Source: Actinoplanes cyaneus (lineage in GTDB: Bacteria; Actinomycetota; Actinomycetes; Mycobacteriales; Micromonosporaceae). Taken from it: a stretch of 64,000 nt of DNA. The notes under the pieces are model-generated. The model had not been told where the DNA came from. It searched no databases and saw nothing but the letters and a program-made list of their open reading frames with translations. Position 1 is the stretch's first letter; each line of letters opens with the position of its first letter. The stretch spans positions 62,001 to 126,000 of the forward strand of contig NZ_BOMH01000058.1 of the NCBI RefSeq assembly GCF_016862095.1, written 5' to 3'. A program made the position numbers and the translations under genes. Below are positions 45,716-55,007 of the stretch, one piece after another.

Positions 45716-48700
45716 GTGAGCGAGCACGGGGAACGTGCCGGGCGGTTGCGGGTGGAGCTGTTCGGGGGGTTGCGGGCCGGCCGGGGCTCGGCGGATCTGG
45801 CGGTGCCGGGGGCGCGGCTGCGGGGGCTGCTCGTGCGGCTGGCGCTGGCTGCCGGGCGACCGGTGGGCGCCGGTGCGCTGGTGGACTCGCTGTGGCCGCT
45901 GGAACGGCCGGCCGATCCGGCGAACGCGCTGCAGTCGCTGGTGTCGCGGCTGCGCCGGGTGCTCGGGGACGCGGACGCGGTGCTTCAGGACGAGGGCGGC
46001 TACCGGCTGGCGGTGGGCGACGACGACGTGGACGTGATCCGGTTCGAGCGGCTGGCCGGGAACGGGCGGCAGAAGCTGCGGGCCGGTGACGCGCACCAGG
46101 CGTCGGAGGTGCTCGGTGCGGCGATCGGCCTGTTGCGGGGGCCGGTGGCGGTCGAGGTCGGCGTGGTGGCCGAGGCGGTGGGGGTCCGGCTGGGGCGTGC
46201 GGTGAGCGCGGCGCTGGCCGATGCGGCGGAGACGGATCTGCTGCTCGGGCGGTATGACGTGGCGGAGGGCAGGCTGACCCGGCTGAACGAGGAGCATCCG
46301 CTGGACGAGCGGGTGGCCGGGCTGCTGATGGACACTCTGGCGGCACAGGGGCGGCAGGCGGATGCGCTCGCGCTGTACGAACGGATCCGGGAGGAGGTCG
46401 CCGACCGGCTCGGCGCTGATCCCGGGGCGGCGCTGCGGGAACGTCACCTGCAGCTACTGCGGGGCTCCGGCGTTTCCGACCTGGGCGGCGGCGGAAGTGG
46501 GCCGGGCGGCTTCAACGGTGGCGGGAGCGGGCCGGGCGGGCACGAGGAGGAGCGGGCCGCCGCGGAACGAGCCGCGGGGGAGCGTGCTGTCGCCGAAGGG
46601 GCCGGCGCCGAGCGTGCCGCGGCTGAGCGGGCGGCTGGGCGCGGGGCTCACGACGTACGCGCGAATCGGGAAGCTGAAACGGCCGGAAGGCCGGCGGCGA
46701 GCAATCTGCCGGAACCGCTGACCAGCTTCATCGGCCGTGAGGCCGACCTTGCCCGGGTGGACGAGCTGCTCGGCGCCGGGCGGCTGATCACGGTGCTGGG
46801 GCCGGGCGGTGCCGGGAAGACGCGGCTGGCGACGCAGGCGGCGCGGCGGCGGCGGGGGGAGTTCCGGGACGGGGTGTGGCTGATCGACCTGGCGTCGGTG
46901 ACGGCTCCCGCGGAGTTGCCGGCCGCGGTGCTGACGGCGACCGGGTTGCGGGCGTCGGCGATCTTCGCGGAGGGTTCGGGGCTGCGGCTGGAGGGGCGCA
47001 CCGACGTCGACGTGCTGGTGGACCAGTTCGCGGGGCGCGAGTGCCTGTTCCTGGTGGACAACTGCGAGCATCTGATCGACGCGGTCGCGCATCTGGCGAC
47101 AGCGCTGCTGGTGCGGTGCCCGGGGCTGCGCATCCTGGCGACGAGCCGGGAGCCCCTCGCGGTGGACGGGGAGGCGCTGGTGCCGCTCGGCCCGCTGGGG
47201 GTGCCGGAGCAGACGGAGCTCGACGCGGCGCGCGAGTCGCCGGCGGTGCGGCTGTTCGCCGAGCGTACGGCGGCGGTGCTTCCCGGGTTCGCGCTGGACG
47301 AGGCGACCGTGGAGGACGTGGTGCAGATCGTGCGGCGGCTGGACGGGCTGCCGCTCGCCCTGGAGCTCGCCGCGGCCCGGCTGCGCACGCTGGGCCTGCG
47401 TGAGCTGGCGGACGGTCTGGATGACCGATTCCGATTGCTCACCACGGGGAGCCGGACCGCGCTGCCGCGGCATCGGACGCTGCGCGCGGTGATCGCCTGG
47501 AGCTGGGAGCTGCTCGCCGGTGACGAGCGGATCGTGGCCGAGCGGGTCTCGGTGCTGCCCGGTGGGGTGACGGTGGGTTCGGCCACAGCGGTCTGCGCGG
47601 ACGCGGGCGTGCCGGCCGCGCTGATCCCCGATCTGCTGGCCGCGCTGGTCGACAAGTCGCTGTTGCAGCGCGCGCCGGAGGGTCGTTACCGGATGCTGGA
47701 GACGCTCCGGGAGTACGGGATCGACCAGCTCGCCTCGCAGCGGGCGCTGACCGGCACGCGGCGGCTGGCGGCAGGCTATCTCGCCGCGCTGGTCGCCGAG
47801 CACGACCCGCGGCTGCGTACCGCCGAGCAGCTGGACGCGCTGGCCGTGCTGCGCGCCGAGTACGACAACGCGCTCGCCGCCCTGCGTCACCTGTGCGACG
47901 AGGGGGATGCCGACGGCGCGACCCGGCTGGCGCTGAGCCTGGTGTGGTACTGGCAGATGTTCGGCAGGCATGCCGACGCCGCGTTCTGGCTGAACGAGGC
48001 GCTGCGGTTGCCGGGCGAGCGGAGCCGGCTGGTGACCGACTGCGCCGAGGCGGTGCTGACGCTCAACCGGGTCAGCGGCGAGGTCGTGACGACGGCGGAG
48101 ACCGCGCAGCAGCGCCAGGACCGGATGCGCGCGCTGGCCGACCGGCTGATGTCGCATGCGGAGCTGCCGGGGCTGGTCGGCGCGTTGTCGGCGGTGGTGC
48201 TGTTCATGGCCGAGGAGGGGGAGGCCGCGCAGGCGCGGATGAATCAGCTGGTGGACGGGCCGGACACGTGGGTGGCCGCGCTAGCGCAGCTGTTCCGGGC
48301 GCAGGTCGCGGAGAACAACGGGGACGTGGACCAGGTCCGGGTCGACGTGACGGCCGCGCTCGCCGGCTTCCGGGCAGCCGGTGACCGCTGGGGCCAGGCG
48401 ACGGTGCTGCCGTTGCGGGCGTTGCTGCGGCAGTACGAGGGTGACCTGGACGGCGCCCTGGCCGATCTGACCGCGGCGAAGTCGCTGGCCGGCGAGTTCG
48501 GTTCGCTGGACCTGGGTGACGAGGTCTTCATCGACCTGCGGCGGGCCGACCTGCACCTGCGGCGCGGCGAGCCGGACGACGCGATGGTGGCGCTGGCCGG
48601 TGCGAGGGCCCGGGCGCAGCGGTCGACGGCGCCGGAGATGATGCTGCTCATCGACGGCCTCGAGGCCGGGATGATGGTCACGCTGGGCCGGCTCGACCGG

Positions 48701-49159
48701 GCCGAGGAGCTGGTCGCGCGGGCGGAGGCCGAGCTGCCCGTCGACGAGGCGGGCTTCATGAACGGCGATCACGGCACGGCGATCATCGAGGGGGTGCGGG
48801 CGACGCTGGCGCTGCGACAGGGTGATCGGGTGCGGGCCGAGCGGGCGCTGATCCGGGCGTACGAGGCGGCGCAGGAGACCCGGGACATGCCGATCCTGTC
48901 GCTGGTCGCGGTCGGGGCGGCCGGGCTGGCGGACCTGACCGGGCGGCCCCGGGAGGCGGCGCAGCTGCTGGGCGCCGCGGCCCGGCTGCGCGGCGCGCAC
49001 GATCCGACGGATCTGCAGGTGGCGGAGCTGACCCGGCGCAACCGGGCGGTGCTGGGGGAGGACGGGTTCGCCGAGGCGTACGCGGCGGGCTGGGCCCTGG
49101 ATCCGAACACGGCACTGGCCCGGGCGAACCCGGGCCAGTTGCGCGCGATCGAGGGCTGA
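45716..49159 (+). CDS. AfsR-like BTAD / NB-ARC transcriptional regulator
   Basis: 1147 residues. An OmpR-like DNA-binding domain (~10-95, LRVELFGGLRAGRG; ANALQSLVSRLRRVLGD), bacterial transcriptional activation domain (~100-250), an Ala/Glu/Arg-rich linker with Gly repeats (~256-320), an NB-ARC ATPase with P-loop TVLGPGGAGKTRLATQAARR (~358-375), CLFLVDNCEHLIDAVAH and RILATSREPLAV, and a helical TPR-like C-terminus (~700-1140). Such proteins activate secondary-metabolite or transport genes when bound to ATP and an unknown ligand. The GTG has GGGGGAGG eight bases upstream. Potential targets are the convergent DrrAB-type genes or distant clusters. Confidence 0.93.
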   Translation: MSEHGERAGRLRVELFGGLRAGRGSADLAVPGARLRGLLVRLALAAGRPVGAGALVDSLWPLERPADPANALQSLVSRLRRVLGDADAVLQDEGGYRLAVGDDDVDVIRFERLAGNGRQKLRAGDAHQASEVLGAAIGLLRGPVAVEVGVVAEAVGVRLGRAVSAALADAAETDLLLGRYDVAEGRLTRLNEEHPLDERVAGLLMDTLAAQGRQADALALYERIREEVADRLGADPGAALRERHLQLLRGSGVSDLGGGGSGPGGFNGGGSGPGGHEEERAAAERAAGERAVAEGAGAERAAAERAAGRGAHDVRANREAETAGRPAASNLPEPLTSFIGREADLARVDELLGAGRLITVLGPGGAGKTRLATQAARRRRGEFRDGVWLIDLASVTAPAELPAAVLTATGLRASAIFAEGSGLRLEGRTDVDVLVDQFAGRECLFLVDNCEHLIDAVAHLATALLVRCPGLRILATSREPLAVDGEALVPLGPLGVPEQTELDAARESPAVRLFAERTAAVLPGFALDEATVEDVVQIVRRLDGLPLALELAAARLRTLGLRELADGLDDRFRLLTTGSRTALPRHRTLRAVIAWSWELLAGDERIVAERVSVLPGGVTVGSATAVCADAGVPAALIPDLLAALVDKSLLQRAPEGRYRMLETLREYGIDQLASQRALTGTRRLAAGYLAALVAEHDPRLRTAEQLDALAVLRAEYDNALAALRHLCDEGDADGATRLALSLVWYWQMFGRHADAAFWLNEALRLPGERSRLVTDCAEAVLTLNRVSGEVVTTAETAQQRQDRMRALADRLMSHAELPGLVGALSAVVLFMAEEGEAAQARMNQLVDGPDTWVAALAQLFRAQVAENNGDVDQVRVDVTAALAGFRAAGDRWGQATVLPLRALLRQYEGDLDGALADLTAAKSLAGEFGSLDLGDEVFIDLRRADLHLRRGEPDDAMVALAGARARAQRSTAPEMMLLIDGLEAGMMVTLGRLDRAEELVARAEAELPVDEAGFMNGDHGTAIIEGVRATLALRQGDRVRAERALIRAYEAAQETRDMPILSLVAVGAAGLADLTGRPREAAQLLGAAARLRGAHDPTDLQVAELTRRNRAVLGEDGFAEAYAAGWALDPNTALARANPGQLRAIEG

Positions 49160-49163
49160 TCCC

Positions 49164-49982
49164 TCAGGTGCGCTTGCTGTAGGCGCGTAGTGCCAGCGGC
49201 ACGAAGACCACCAGCAGCCCGGCCATCCACGCGAGGGTGAGCCAGAGGTGGTGGGCGACCGGCCCGCCGATCAGCAGGCCACGTTCCGCGCCGACCAGGT
49301 GGGTGATCGGGTTGACCTTCACGAAGCCCTGCAGCCAGCCGGGCAGCGTCCCGGCCGGCACGAACACGTCGCTGCCGAAGGAGAGCGGGAAGACCAGCAG
49401 GAACATCACGCCCTGTACGGCGCCGGGGGTGCGCACCTTCATGCCGACCCACACCGAGATCCAGCCGAAGCACAGCCCGAAGGCGATGGCCAGGGCGATC
49501 GCCCCGAGGGTCGCCGTCGTGCCGGTCTCGATCCGGAAGCCGATGATCATGCCGAAGCCGAGCGTCACCACGGACACCGTGGCGTAGCGGACGATGTCCG
49601 CCAGGACCGCGCCGACCAGGGGCGCCGAGCGGGACACCGGCAGTGACCGGAACCGGTCGAAGACGCCTTTCTCGATGTCGGAGTTCAGGTTCTGGCCGAG
49701 GGCGATGCTGCCCATCGCCAGGGATTGGGCGAGCATGCCGGGCAGCAGCAACTGCAGGTAACCGTGCCGGTCCCCGTCGGCGATGGCGCCGCCGAACAGG
49801 TAGGTGAACATCAGCAGGAAGATGACCGGCTGGATGGTGACGTCGATCAGGGCTTCCGGGGTGCGCACGGTTTTGATCAGGCTGCGCTTGGCGAGCGCGC
49901 CGGCGTGCCGGACCAGCGCGAGGAACGATCCGCCCCGCGGGCTGTCCAGGTGGGTGGGCGCATCAAGAACCGCGGTTGTCAC
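49164..49982 (-). CDS. ABC-2 type permease (DrrB-like)
   Basis: 272 residues with six hydrophobic helices. The N-terminal ALAKRSLIKTVRTPEALIDVTIQPVIFLLMFTYLFGGAI is typical of drug/antibiotic exporter permeases of the DrrB kind, and SIALGQNLNSDIEKGVFDRFRSLPVSRSAPLVGAVLAD is the ABC-2 coupling region. GTG 49982 overlaps the ATPase stop (GTGTGA). It works with the upstream ATPase as a two-component exporter. Confidence 0.93.
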   Translation of the reverse strand: MTTAVLDAPTHLDSPRGGSFLALVRHAGALAKRSLIKTVRTPEALIDVTIQPVIFLLMFTYLFGGAIADGDRHGYLQLLLPGMLAQSLAMGSIALGQNLNSDIEKGVFDRFRSLPVSRSAPLVGAVLADIVRYATVSVVTLGFGMIIGFRIETGTTATLGAIALAIAFGLCFGWISVWVGMKVRTPGAVQGVMFLLVFPLSFGSDVFVPAGTLPGWLQGFVKVNPITHLVGAERGLLIGGPVAHHLWLTLAWMAGLLVVFVPLALRAYSKRT

Positions 49983-50962
49983 ACCAGGGCCTCCGTCTTC
50001 TTCTTGTCGTTCTCGCCGCCGGTCAGCGTGTGGAACACCTCGTCGAGGCTGGGCAGGTGCAGGCCGAACTCGTTGATCTCGATGCCGGCCCGGCGCAGCG
50101 CCGGGATCACGTCGTCGAGGGCGCTGTCGTCGGGGACCGGGACGGACGCGGCGCCCGGCCGTGATCCGGCCGCGGCGTCCGGCGCCGCGGTGGTGCCGGG
50201 GGACGCGACCCTGCCGAGGATCTCCAGCACGTCGGGCAGCCGGCTCGGGTCGGCGGGGCGGATGCGCAGGGTCTGGCCGCCGACGCGGCGCTTGAGCCCG
50301 TCCGGCGTGTCCTGCGCGATGACCTTGCCGTGGTTCACCACGACGATCTCGTCGGCCAGCGCGTCGGCCTCCTCCAGGTACTGCGTGGTCAGCAGCACGC
50401 TGGAGCCCTGGGCGACCTGGGTGCGCACGACGCCCCACATGTCCTCGCGCTTGGCGGGGTCGAGACCGGTGGTCGGCTCGTCCAGGAAGATCACTTCGGG
50501 GTGGCCGACGAGACTGGCGGCCAGGTCGAGGCGGCGGCGCATGCCACCGGAGTACGTCTTGGCCGGCCGTCCGGCAGCCTCGGTCAGGTCGAACCACTCG
50601 AGCAGCTCGGCCGCGCGCTTCCTGGCGTCCCTGGTGGTCAGGTCGAGCAGCCGGCCGATCAGCACCAGGTTCTGGGTGCCGGTCAGGTCCTCGTCTACCG
50701 ACGCGTACTGCCCGGTCAGGCCGATCCGGCGGCGCACCTTCTGCGGCTCGCGCAGCACGTCGACACCGGCCACGAACGCGGTGCCCTCGTCCGGGCGCAG
50801 CAGGGTCGCCAGCACCCGTACCGCTGTGGTCTTGCCGGCCCCGTTGGGTCCCAGCACGCCGAGCACCGTGCCCCGGCGCATGGCCAGGTCCACCCCGTCG
50901 AGCGCCTGCGTCTTACCGAAGCGTTTGCGCAATCCCTCGGCGCGCACTACGAGATCGTCCAC
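49979..50962 (-). CDS. ABC transporter ATP-binding protein (DrrA-like)
   Basis: 327 residues. Walker A GVLGPNGAGKTTAVRVLATLL (~35-55), Q-loop GLTGQYASVDEDLTG, signature KTYSGGMRRRLDLAASLVG, Walker B VIFLDEPTTGLDPAKRED, H-loop LLTTQYLEEADALAD, and a C-terminal DrrA-type extension (~235-327, TLRIRPADPSRLPDVLEILGR; LHLPSLDEVFHTLTGG). In the H-loop region the usual THY is TQY: His is replaced by Gln, as is common in DrrA relatives. Daunorubicin resistance-type export is the family function. Confidence 0.93.
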   Translation of the reverse strand: MDDLVVRAEGLRKRFGKTQALDGVDLAMRRGTVLGVLGPNGAGKTTAVRVLATLLRPDEGTAFVAGVDVLREPQKVRRRIGLTGQYASVDEDLTGTQNLVLIGRLLDLTTRDARKRAAELLEWFDLTEAAGRPAKTYSGGMRRRLDLAASLVGHPEVIFLDEPTTGLDPAKREDMWGVVRTQVAQGSSVLLTTQYLEEADALADEIVVVNHGKVIAQDTPDGLKRRVGGQTLRIRPADPSRLPDVLEILGRVASPGTTAAPDAAAGSRPGAASVPVPDDSALDDVIPALRRAGIEINEFGLHLPSLDEVFHTLTGGENDKKKTEALV

Positions 50963-51030
50963 GATCCTCGCTCCCCCTCATCCGTTGTCGCCGGGAAGCT
51001 TGCGCGGTCACGCTGGCATGCCCCGCACAG

Positions 51031-51077
51031 CGCGCTGGCACGGCTCGCCGGGGGGCCGGGCGAGTCGTGCCAGCGCG
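51031..51077 (-). terminator. long stem-loop downstream of DctA gene
   Basis: 19-bp arms (51031-51049 and 51059-51077) with one G.T pair and a 9-nt G-rich loop, 47 bp past the transporter stop. A strong candidate terminator. Confidence 0.6.
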
Positions 51078-51123
51078 AGGACAGGGCCTGCCGGCGTACG
51101 CGCAGGTCTGGTGAACGAGGCGG

Positions 51124-52470
51124 TCAGGAGGTGGGGGCCGGCGCCTTCTCCGCGGAGCCGGTGGGAGCCTGTGGCGCGGCCGGGGCGTGGTCGTCGTCGA
51201 GCATGGTGGCCTCGTCGAACGGGTCGTCGCCGCGGAGCACCAGCTCGGCCTTCGCCCGGTCGAACTCCCGGGTCCAGACGCCGATCAGCACCGTGGCGAC
51301 GGCGTTGCCGGCGAAGTTGGTCAGCGCCCGCGCCTCGGACATGAACCGGTCGATGCCGACGATCAGGCCGACGCCGTCGACGAGTTCCGGCCGGTGCGTC
51401 TGCAGGCCGCCGGCGAGCGTGGCCAGGCCGGCGCCGGTGACCCCGGCAGCGCCCTTCGACGCGATGATCATGAACAGGAGCAGCGAGACCTGCTCACCGA
51501 TCGAGAGCGGCTGGTCCATGGCCTGCGCGATGAACAGCGACGCCATGGTCAGGTAGATGGCCGTGCCGTCGAGGTTGAACGAGTACCCGGTCGGCACGGC
51601 GATGCCGACGACGGGCTTGCTCACGCCGACGTGCTCCATCTTCGCGATCAGCCGGGGCAGCGCGGACTCGGACGAGGAGGTCGACAGGATCAGCAGGAAC
51701 TCGCGGCCCAGGTAGCGGAAGAGCCGCCAGATGTTGACCCGGGCGACCAGCCAGAGCAGCGGGCCGAGCACCGCGAACACGAAGATCGCGCAGGTCAGGT
51801 AGAAGCCCAGCATGATCTGACCGAGACTGATCAGCGCGTCGACGCCGGCCGAGCCGACCACCGCGGCGATCGCGCCGAACGCGCCGATCGGGGCCAGCCA
51901 CATCAGCATGGCCAGTACCCGGAAGACCAGGCGCTGGAAGACGGCGATGGCGTTGAGCACCGGCTGGGCGCGCTCGCCCATCGACTGCAGCGCGAAGCCG
52001 ATCAGCAGCGCCACCAGCAGGGTCTGCAGCACCTCGTTGCCGACCAGCGGCGAGATCAGGGTGGTCGGGATGATGCCGAGCAGGAAGTCGGCGGTCGTCT
52101 CACTGGCCGTCTCACTGACCTGCTTCTGGCCGGACGCGGCGATCGAGGCGTCCAGGTGCAGGCCGGAGCCGGGGTGGACGAGGTTGCCGACGACCAGGCC
52201 GATGGCGAGCGCGACCGTCGACATGGTCAGGAAGTAGCCCAGGGTCAGGCCGCCGACCTTGCCGACCTTGGCGGCCTGCCGGACCGAGCCGACGCCGAGC
52301 ACGAGGGTGCAGAAGATGACCGGACTGATCATCATCTTGATCAGGTTGACGAATCCGGTGCCGATCGGCTTGAGCTCCACCGCCGTGTCCGGGGCGAGCA
52401 GGCCGACGGCGATGCCGAGGAGGACGGCCACGATCACGGCCGGGTAGAGATAGCGGGTGCGGTCCTTCAT
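51124..52470 (-). CDS. dctA: C4-dicarboxylate / cation symporter (DctA family)
   Basis: 448 residues of the glutamate/dicarboxylate symporter fold: TM region GLLAPDTAVELKPIGTGFVNLIKMMISPVIFCTLVLGVG, the Ser-rich re-entrant loop LILSTSSSESALPRLIAKM, cation/substrate site PTGYSFNLDGTAIYLTMASLF and second loop with RALTNFAGNAVATVLIGVW. The GY-SFNLDGTAIY motif is that of DctA. It takes up succinate, fumarate or malate with protons or sodium. It diverges from a CitA/DcuS-type two-component system that probably senses the same substrates. The C-terminus is an acidic/Ala-Pro tail. Confidence 0.92.
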   Translation of the reverse strand: MKDRTRYLYPAVIVAVLLGIAVGLLAPDTAVELKPIGTGFVNLIKMMISPVIFCTLVLGVGSVRQAAKVGKVGGLTLGYFLTMSTVALAIGLVVGNLVHPGSGLHLDASIAASGQKQVSETASETTADFLLGIIPTTLISPLVGNEVLQTLLVALLIGFALQSMGERAQPVLNAIAVFQRLVFRVLAMLMWLAPIGAFGAIAAVVGSAGVDALISLGQIMLGFYLTCAIFVFAVLGPLLWLVARVNIWRLFRYLGREFLLILSTSSSESALPRLIAKMEHVGVSKPVVGIAVPTGYSFNLDGTAIYLTMASLFIAQAMDQPLSIGEQVSLLLFMIIASKGAAGVTGAGLATLAGGLQTHRPELVDGVGLIVGIDRFMSEARALTNFAGNAVATVLIGVWTREFDRAKAELVLRGDDPFDEATMLDDDHAPAAPQAPTGSAEKAPAPTS

Positions 52471-52554
52471 GGCCTGGACTGTGGTCTAGGTCTCAGGCTC
52501 GATCACGATTACGGTCATTCTGTTCATCGGATCGCAACAGCAGAACGGCCTGGC

Positions 52555-54102
52555 ATGACCCGACGGTGGAGTATCGCGCGGCAACTGTTCGCGCTGCAGG
52601 TGCTGGTCGTGACCCTGCTGGTGGCGGTCTGCACCACGGGCGCGGTGCTGCTCGCCCGCCGCGACGCCCGCAACGCCGCGATCGGCCAGGTCAAAGCCGT
52701 CGCCGAGACGGTCGCGCACTCGCCCGAGGTGGTCACGGCGTTGCGATCCGAGGACCCCACCACGACCCTTCAGCCGTACGCCGAGGCAGCGCGCGCCGCC
52801 ACCGAGACCGACTTCATCGTGGTGATGGCGCCCGACCGCACCCGCTACACGCATCCCACCACGAGCCTGATCGGCCTGCCGTTCGCCGGCACGGTCGACG
52901 AGGCGCTGGCCGGCGGTGTGGTCGTCGAGGAGTACCCGGGCAGCCTCGGCGACTCGTGGCGCACCGTGGTGCCGGTCCGCGACGGCTCCGGGGCGATCGT
53001 CGGGCTGGTCGCGGTCGGGATCCGCACGACCGCGATCGACCGGGCGCTGGCCGCGCAGTTCCCGGCGGTCGCGTCCGGGACCGGGGCGGCGCTGCTGCTG
53101 GCCGCGGCCGGCGCGTGGGCGCTCAGCCGCCGCCTGCGCCGGCAGACCCACGGGCTCGGCCCGGCCGAGATGACCAGGATGTACGAGTACTACGACGCGG
53201 TCCTGCACTCGGTCCGGGAGGGGCTGGTCGTGGCCGGCCGCGACGGGCGGGTGGAGCTGATCAACGACGAGGCGCGGCGGCTGCTCGGCGTCGCCGCCGA
53301 CGACCCGGAGCTGCCGCCGGAGGTCGCGGACCTGATCGCCGAGCGGCGCACCATGGTGGACGAGCCGATCCTGGCCGGTGACCGGACCCTGGTCGCCAGC
53401 CGCCGCTTCACGCACGACTCCCGCGGCAGCGTGCTCACCCTGCGCGACCACACCGAGCTGCGGCAGCTCACCGGCGAGCTGGACTCGGTGCGCGGCCTGA
53501 CCGAGGCGCTGCGCGCGCAGGCGCACGAGGCCGCGAACCGCCTGCACACCGTCCTGACCCTGGTCGAGCTCGGACGGCCGGAGGAGGCGATCCGGCTCGG
53601 CACCGAGGAGCTCGCGCTCGCCCAGCAGCTCACCGACCAGGTCGTCGGCGCGGTCCGCGAACCGGCCCTGGCCGCGCTGCTGCTCGGCAAGTCCGCCCAG
53701 GCCGCCGAACGCGGCGTGGAGCTCACCATCGACCCGTCGTCGCAGGTGAACGAAGCACCCCTGCCGTCCCGTGACCTGCTCACGGTGGTCGGCAACCTGG
53801 TCGACAACGCCCTGGAAGCGGTCACGTCGGCCGGGCCGGGCACGCCGCGGCGGGTGCGGGTGCTGGTGCGCCAGGAGGAGGACGAGGTGCTGGTCGAGGT
53901 CGGCGACACCGGGCCGGGACTGACCGCGGAGCAGGCCGCCTCGGCCTTCCGCCGCGGGTGGTCGACCAAACCGGGCCCCGGCCGCGGCGTCGGCCTGTCC
54001 CTGGTCCGGCAGATCACGGAACGGTACGGCGGCAGGTACGCGATCGACTCGGCCCCGGGCGCGGGCGCCGTCCTGACCGTCCGGCTGCCGGTACCCGCGT
54101 GA
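52555..54102 (+). CDS. CitA/DcuS-type sensor histidine kinase
   Basis: 515 residues: helix 1 (~12-34), extracytoplasmic PAS-like sensor (~40-168, with TETDFIVVMAPDRTRYTHPTTSLIG characteristic of citrate/dicarboxylate sensors), helix 2 (~172-190), cytoplasmic PAS (~210-305, SVREGLVVAGRDGRVELINDEARRLLG), phosphorylation box His324 (LRAQAHEAANRLHTVLTLVELG), and HATPase (LVDNALEAVTSAG, DTGPGLT, RGVGLSLVRQI). The stop overlaps its regulator. Divergence from dctA supports control of C4-dicarboxylate uptake. Confidence 0.93.
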   Translation: MTRRWSIARQLFALQVLVVTLLVAVCTTGAVLLARRDARNAAIGQVKAVAETVAHSPEVVTALRSEDPTTTLQPYAEAARAATETDFIVVMAPDRTRYTHPTTSLIGLPFAGTVDEALAGGVVVEEYPGSLGDSWRTVVPVRDGSGAIVGLVAVGIRTTAIDRALAAQFPAVASGTGAALLLAAAGAWALSRRLRRQTHGLGPAEMTRMYEYYDAVLHSVREGLVVAGRDGRVELINDEARRLLGVAADDPELPPEVADLIAERRTMVDEPILAGDRTLVASRRFTHDSRGSVLTLRDHTELRQLTGELDSVRGLTEALRAQAHEAANRLHTVLTLVELGRPEEAIRLGTEELALAQQLTDQVVGAVREPALAALLLGKSAQAAERGVELTIDPSSQVNEAPLPSRDLLTVVGNLVDNALEAVTSAGPGTPRRVRVLVRQEEDEVLVEVGDTGPGLTAEQAASAFRRGWSTKPGPGRGVGLSLVRQITERYGGRYAIDSAPGAGAVLTVRLPVPA

Positions 54103-54767
54103 TCCGGGTCCTGGTCGTCGAGGACGAGCCGCTGATCGCCGAGGCCCATCGCGTCTACACCGAGCGGGTCGGCGGCTTCGAGGTGGTCGGCGTGGCGCAC
54201 ACCGCCCGGGACGCGACGGCCATCCTGCGTACGCGGGAGGTGGATCTGATTCTCCTGGATCTGAATCTGCCGGACCGGCACGGGCTGGAACTGGCCCGTG
54301 CGCTGCGCGCGGCCGGCAGCGGGGCGGACGTGCTGGCCGTGACGTCGAACCGCGACCTGGCGATGGTCCGGCAGGCCGTCGCGCTGGGCGTGACCCACTA
54401 CCTGCTGAAGCCGTTCACGTTCGCGGCGTTCCGCGACAAGCTCGATCGGTACGCGCGGTACCGGGCGCAGCTCGTCGAGTCCACCGAGGCGGCCGCCCAG
54501 CACGAGATCGACCGGGTCTTCTCCACCCTGCGCGGCAGCCCCCCGGACACCCTGCCGAAGGGTCTGGACGCGGGGACGTTCGACCTGGTCCTGTCCGCGT
54601 TGCGCGCCTCGCCGGGCCTGTCGGCGGCCGAGGTGGCGGCCCGGACGGGCACGTCACGGGTGACGGCGCGGCGCTACCTGGAGCACCTGGCCGAGGCCGG
54701 CCGCGCGGTCCGCACCCCCCGTTACGGCGGCCCGGGCCGCCCCGAGGTCGAATACCGCCCCGCCTGA
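54099..54767 (+). CDS. CitB/DcuR-type response regulator
   Basis: 222 residues: receiver VVEDEPLIAEAHRVYTERVGGFEVVGVA with phospho-acceptor Asp54 (LILLDLNLPDRHG), THYLLKPFTFAAFRDKLDRY, then a C-terminal HTH (LSAAEVAARTGTSRVTARRYLEHLAEAGRA) of the DcuR/DctR class. GTGA overlap with the kinase. Its probable target is the divergent dctA promoter 52471-52554. Confidence 0.93.
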   Translation: MIRVLVVEDEPLIAEAHRVYTERVGGFEVVGVAHTARDATAILRTREVDLILLDLNLPDRHGLELARALRAAGSGADVLAVTSNRDLAMVRQAVALGVTHYLLKPFTFAAFRDKLDRYARYRAQLVESTEAAAQHEIDRVFSTLRGSPPDTLPKGLDAGTFDLVLSALRASPGLSAAEVAARTGTSRVTARRYLEHLAEAGRAVRTPRYGGPGRPEVEYRPA

Positions 54768-54991
54768 GCCGCCCGCCGGGCGGTCATGGTGTTCCGCAAC
54801 TGGCGCCAGCGGCTCCGGCGCGGTTGGCCGCCGCTGTTCGCCGCCGAGAGGACAGCGGCCAGACCCGGCCTTTCGTGCGGCGGCACGAGCGTTATCACCA
54901 GGATCAAGGGAAGGACCGCGGTGAGCACTTCGGTCACCAGGAACAACGCGATGATCGCGACCACCGGCCCGACGAAGGCGAATGCAGACAT
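54722..54991 (-). CDS. small membrane protein, overlaps response-regulator 3' end
   Basis: 89 residues: one long hydrophobic N-terminus (~3-38, AFVGPVVAIIALFLVTEVLTAVLPLILVITLV) and a basic cytosolic tail (QPRRSRWRQLRNTMTARRAA). The last 15 codons overlap the convergent response-regulator gene by 46 nt, so the true stop may be an accident of that overlap. It lies 16 bp after another small membrane protein gene, and the two seem to form a unit. Function unknown. Confidence 0.45.
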   Translation of the reverse strand: MSAFAFVGPVVAIIALFLVTEVLTAVLPLILVITLVPPHERPGLAAVLSAANSGGQPRRSRWRQLRNTMTARRAAQAGRYSTSGRPGPP

Positions 54992-55007
54992 GACGACATC
55001 CGATCGA

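Noticed and set aside
51187..52554. Long upstream extension of the CitA-type kinase frame
   Set aside because: It lies antisense to dctA and reads as charged repeats; the kinase begins at ATG 52555 with its first membrane helix.
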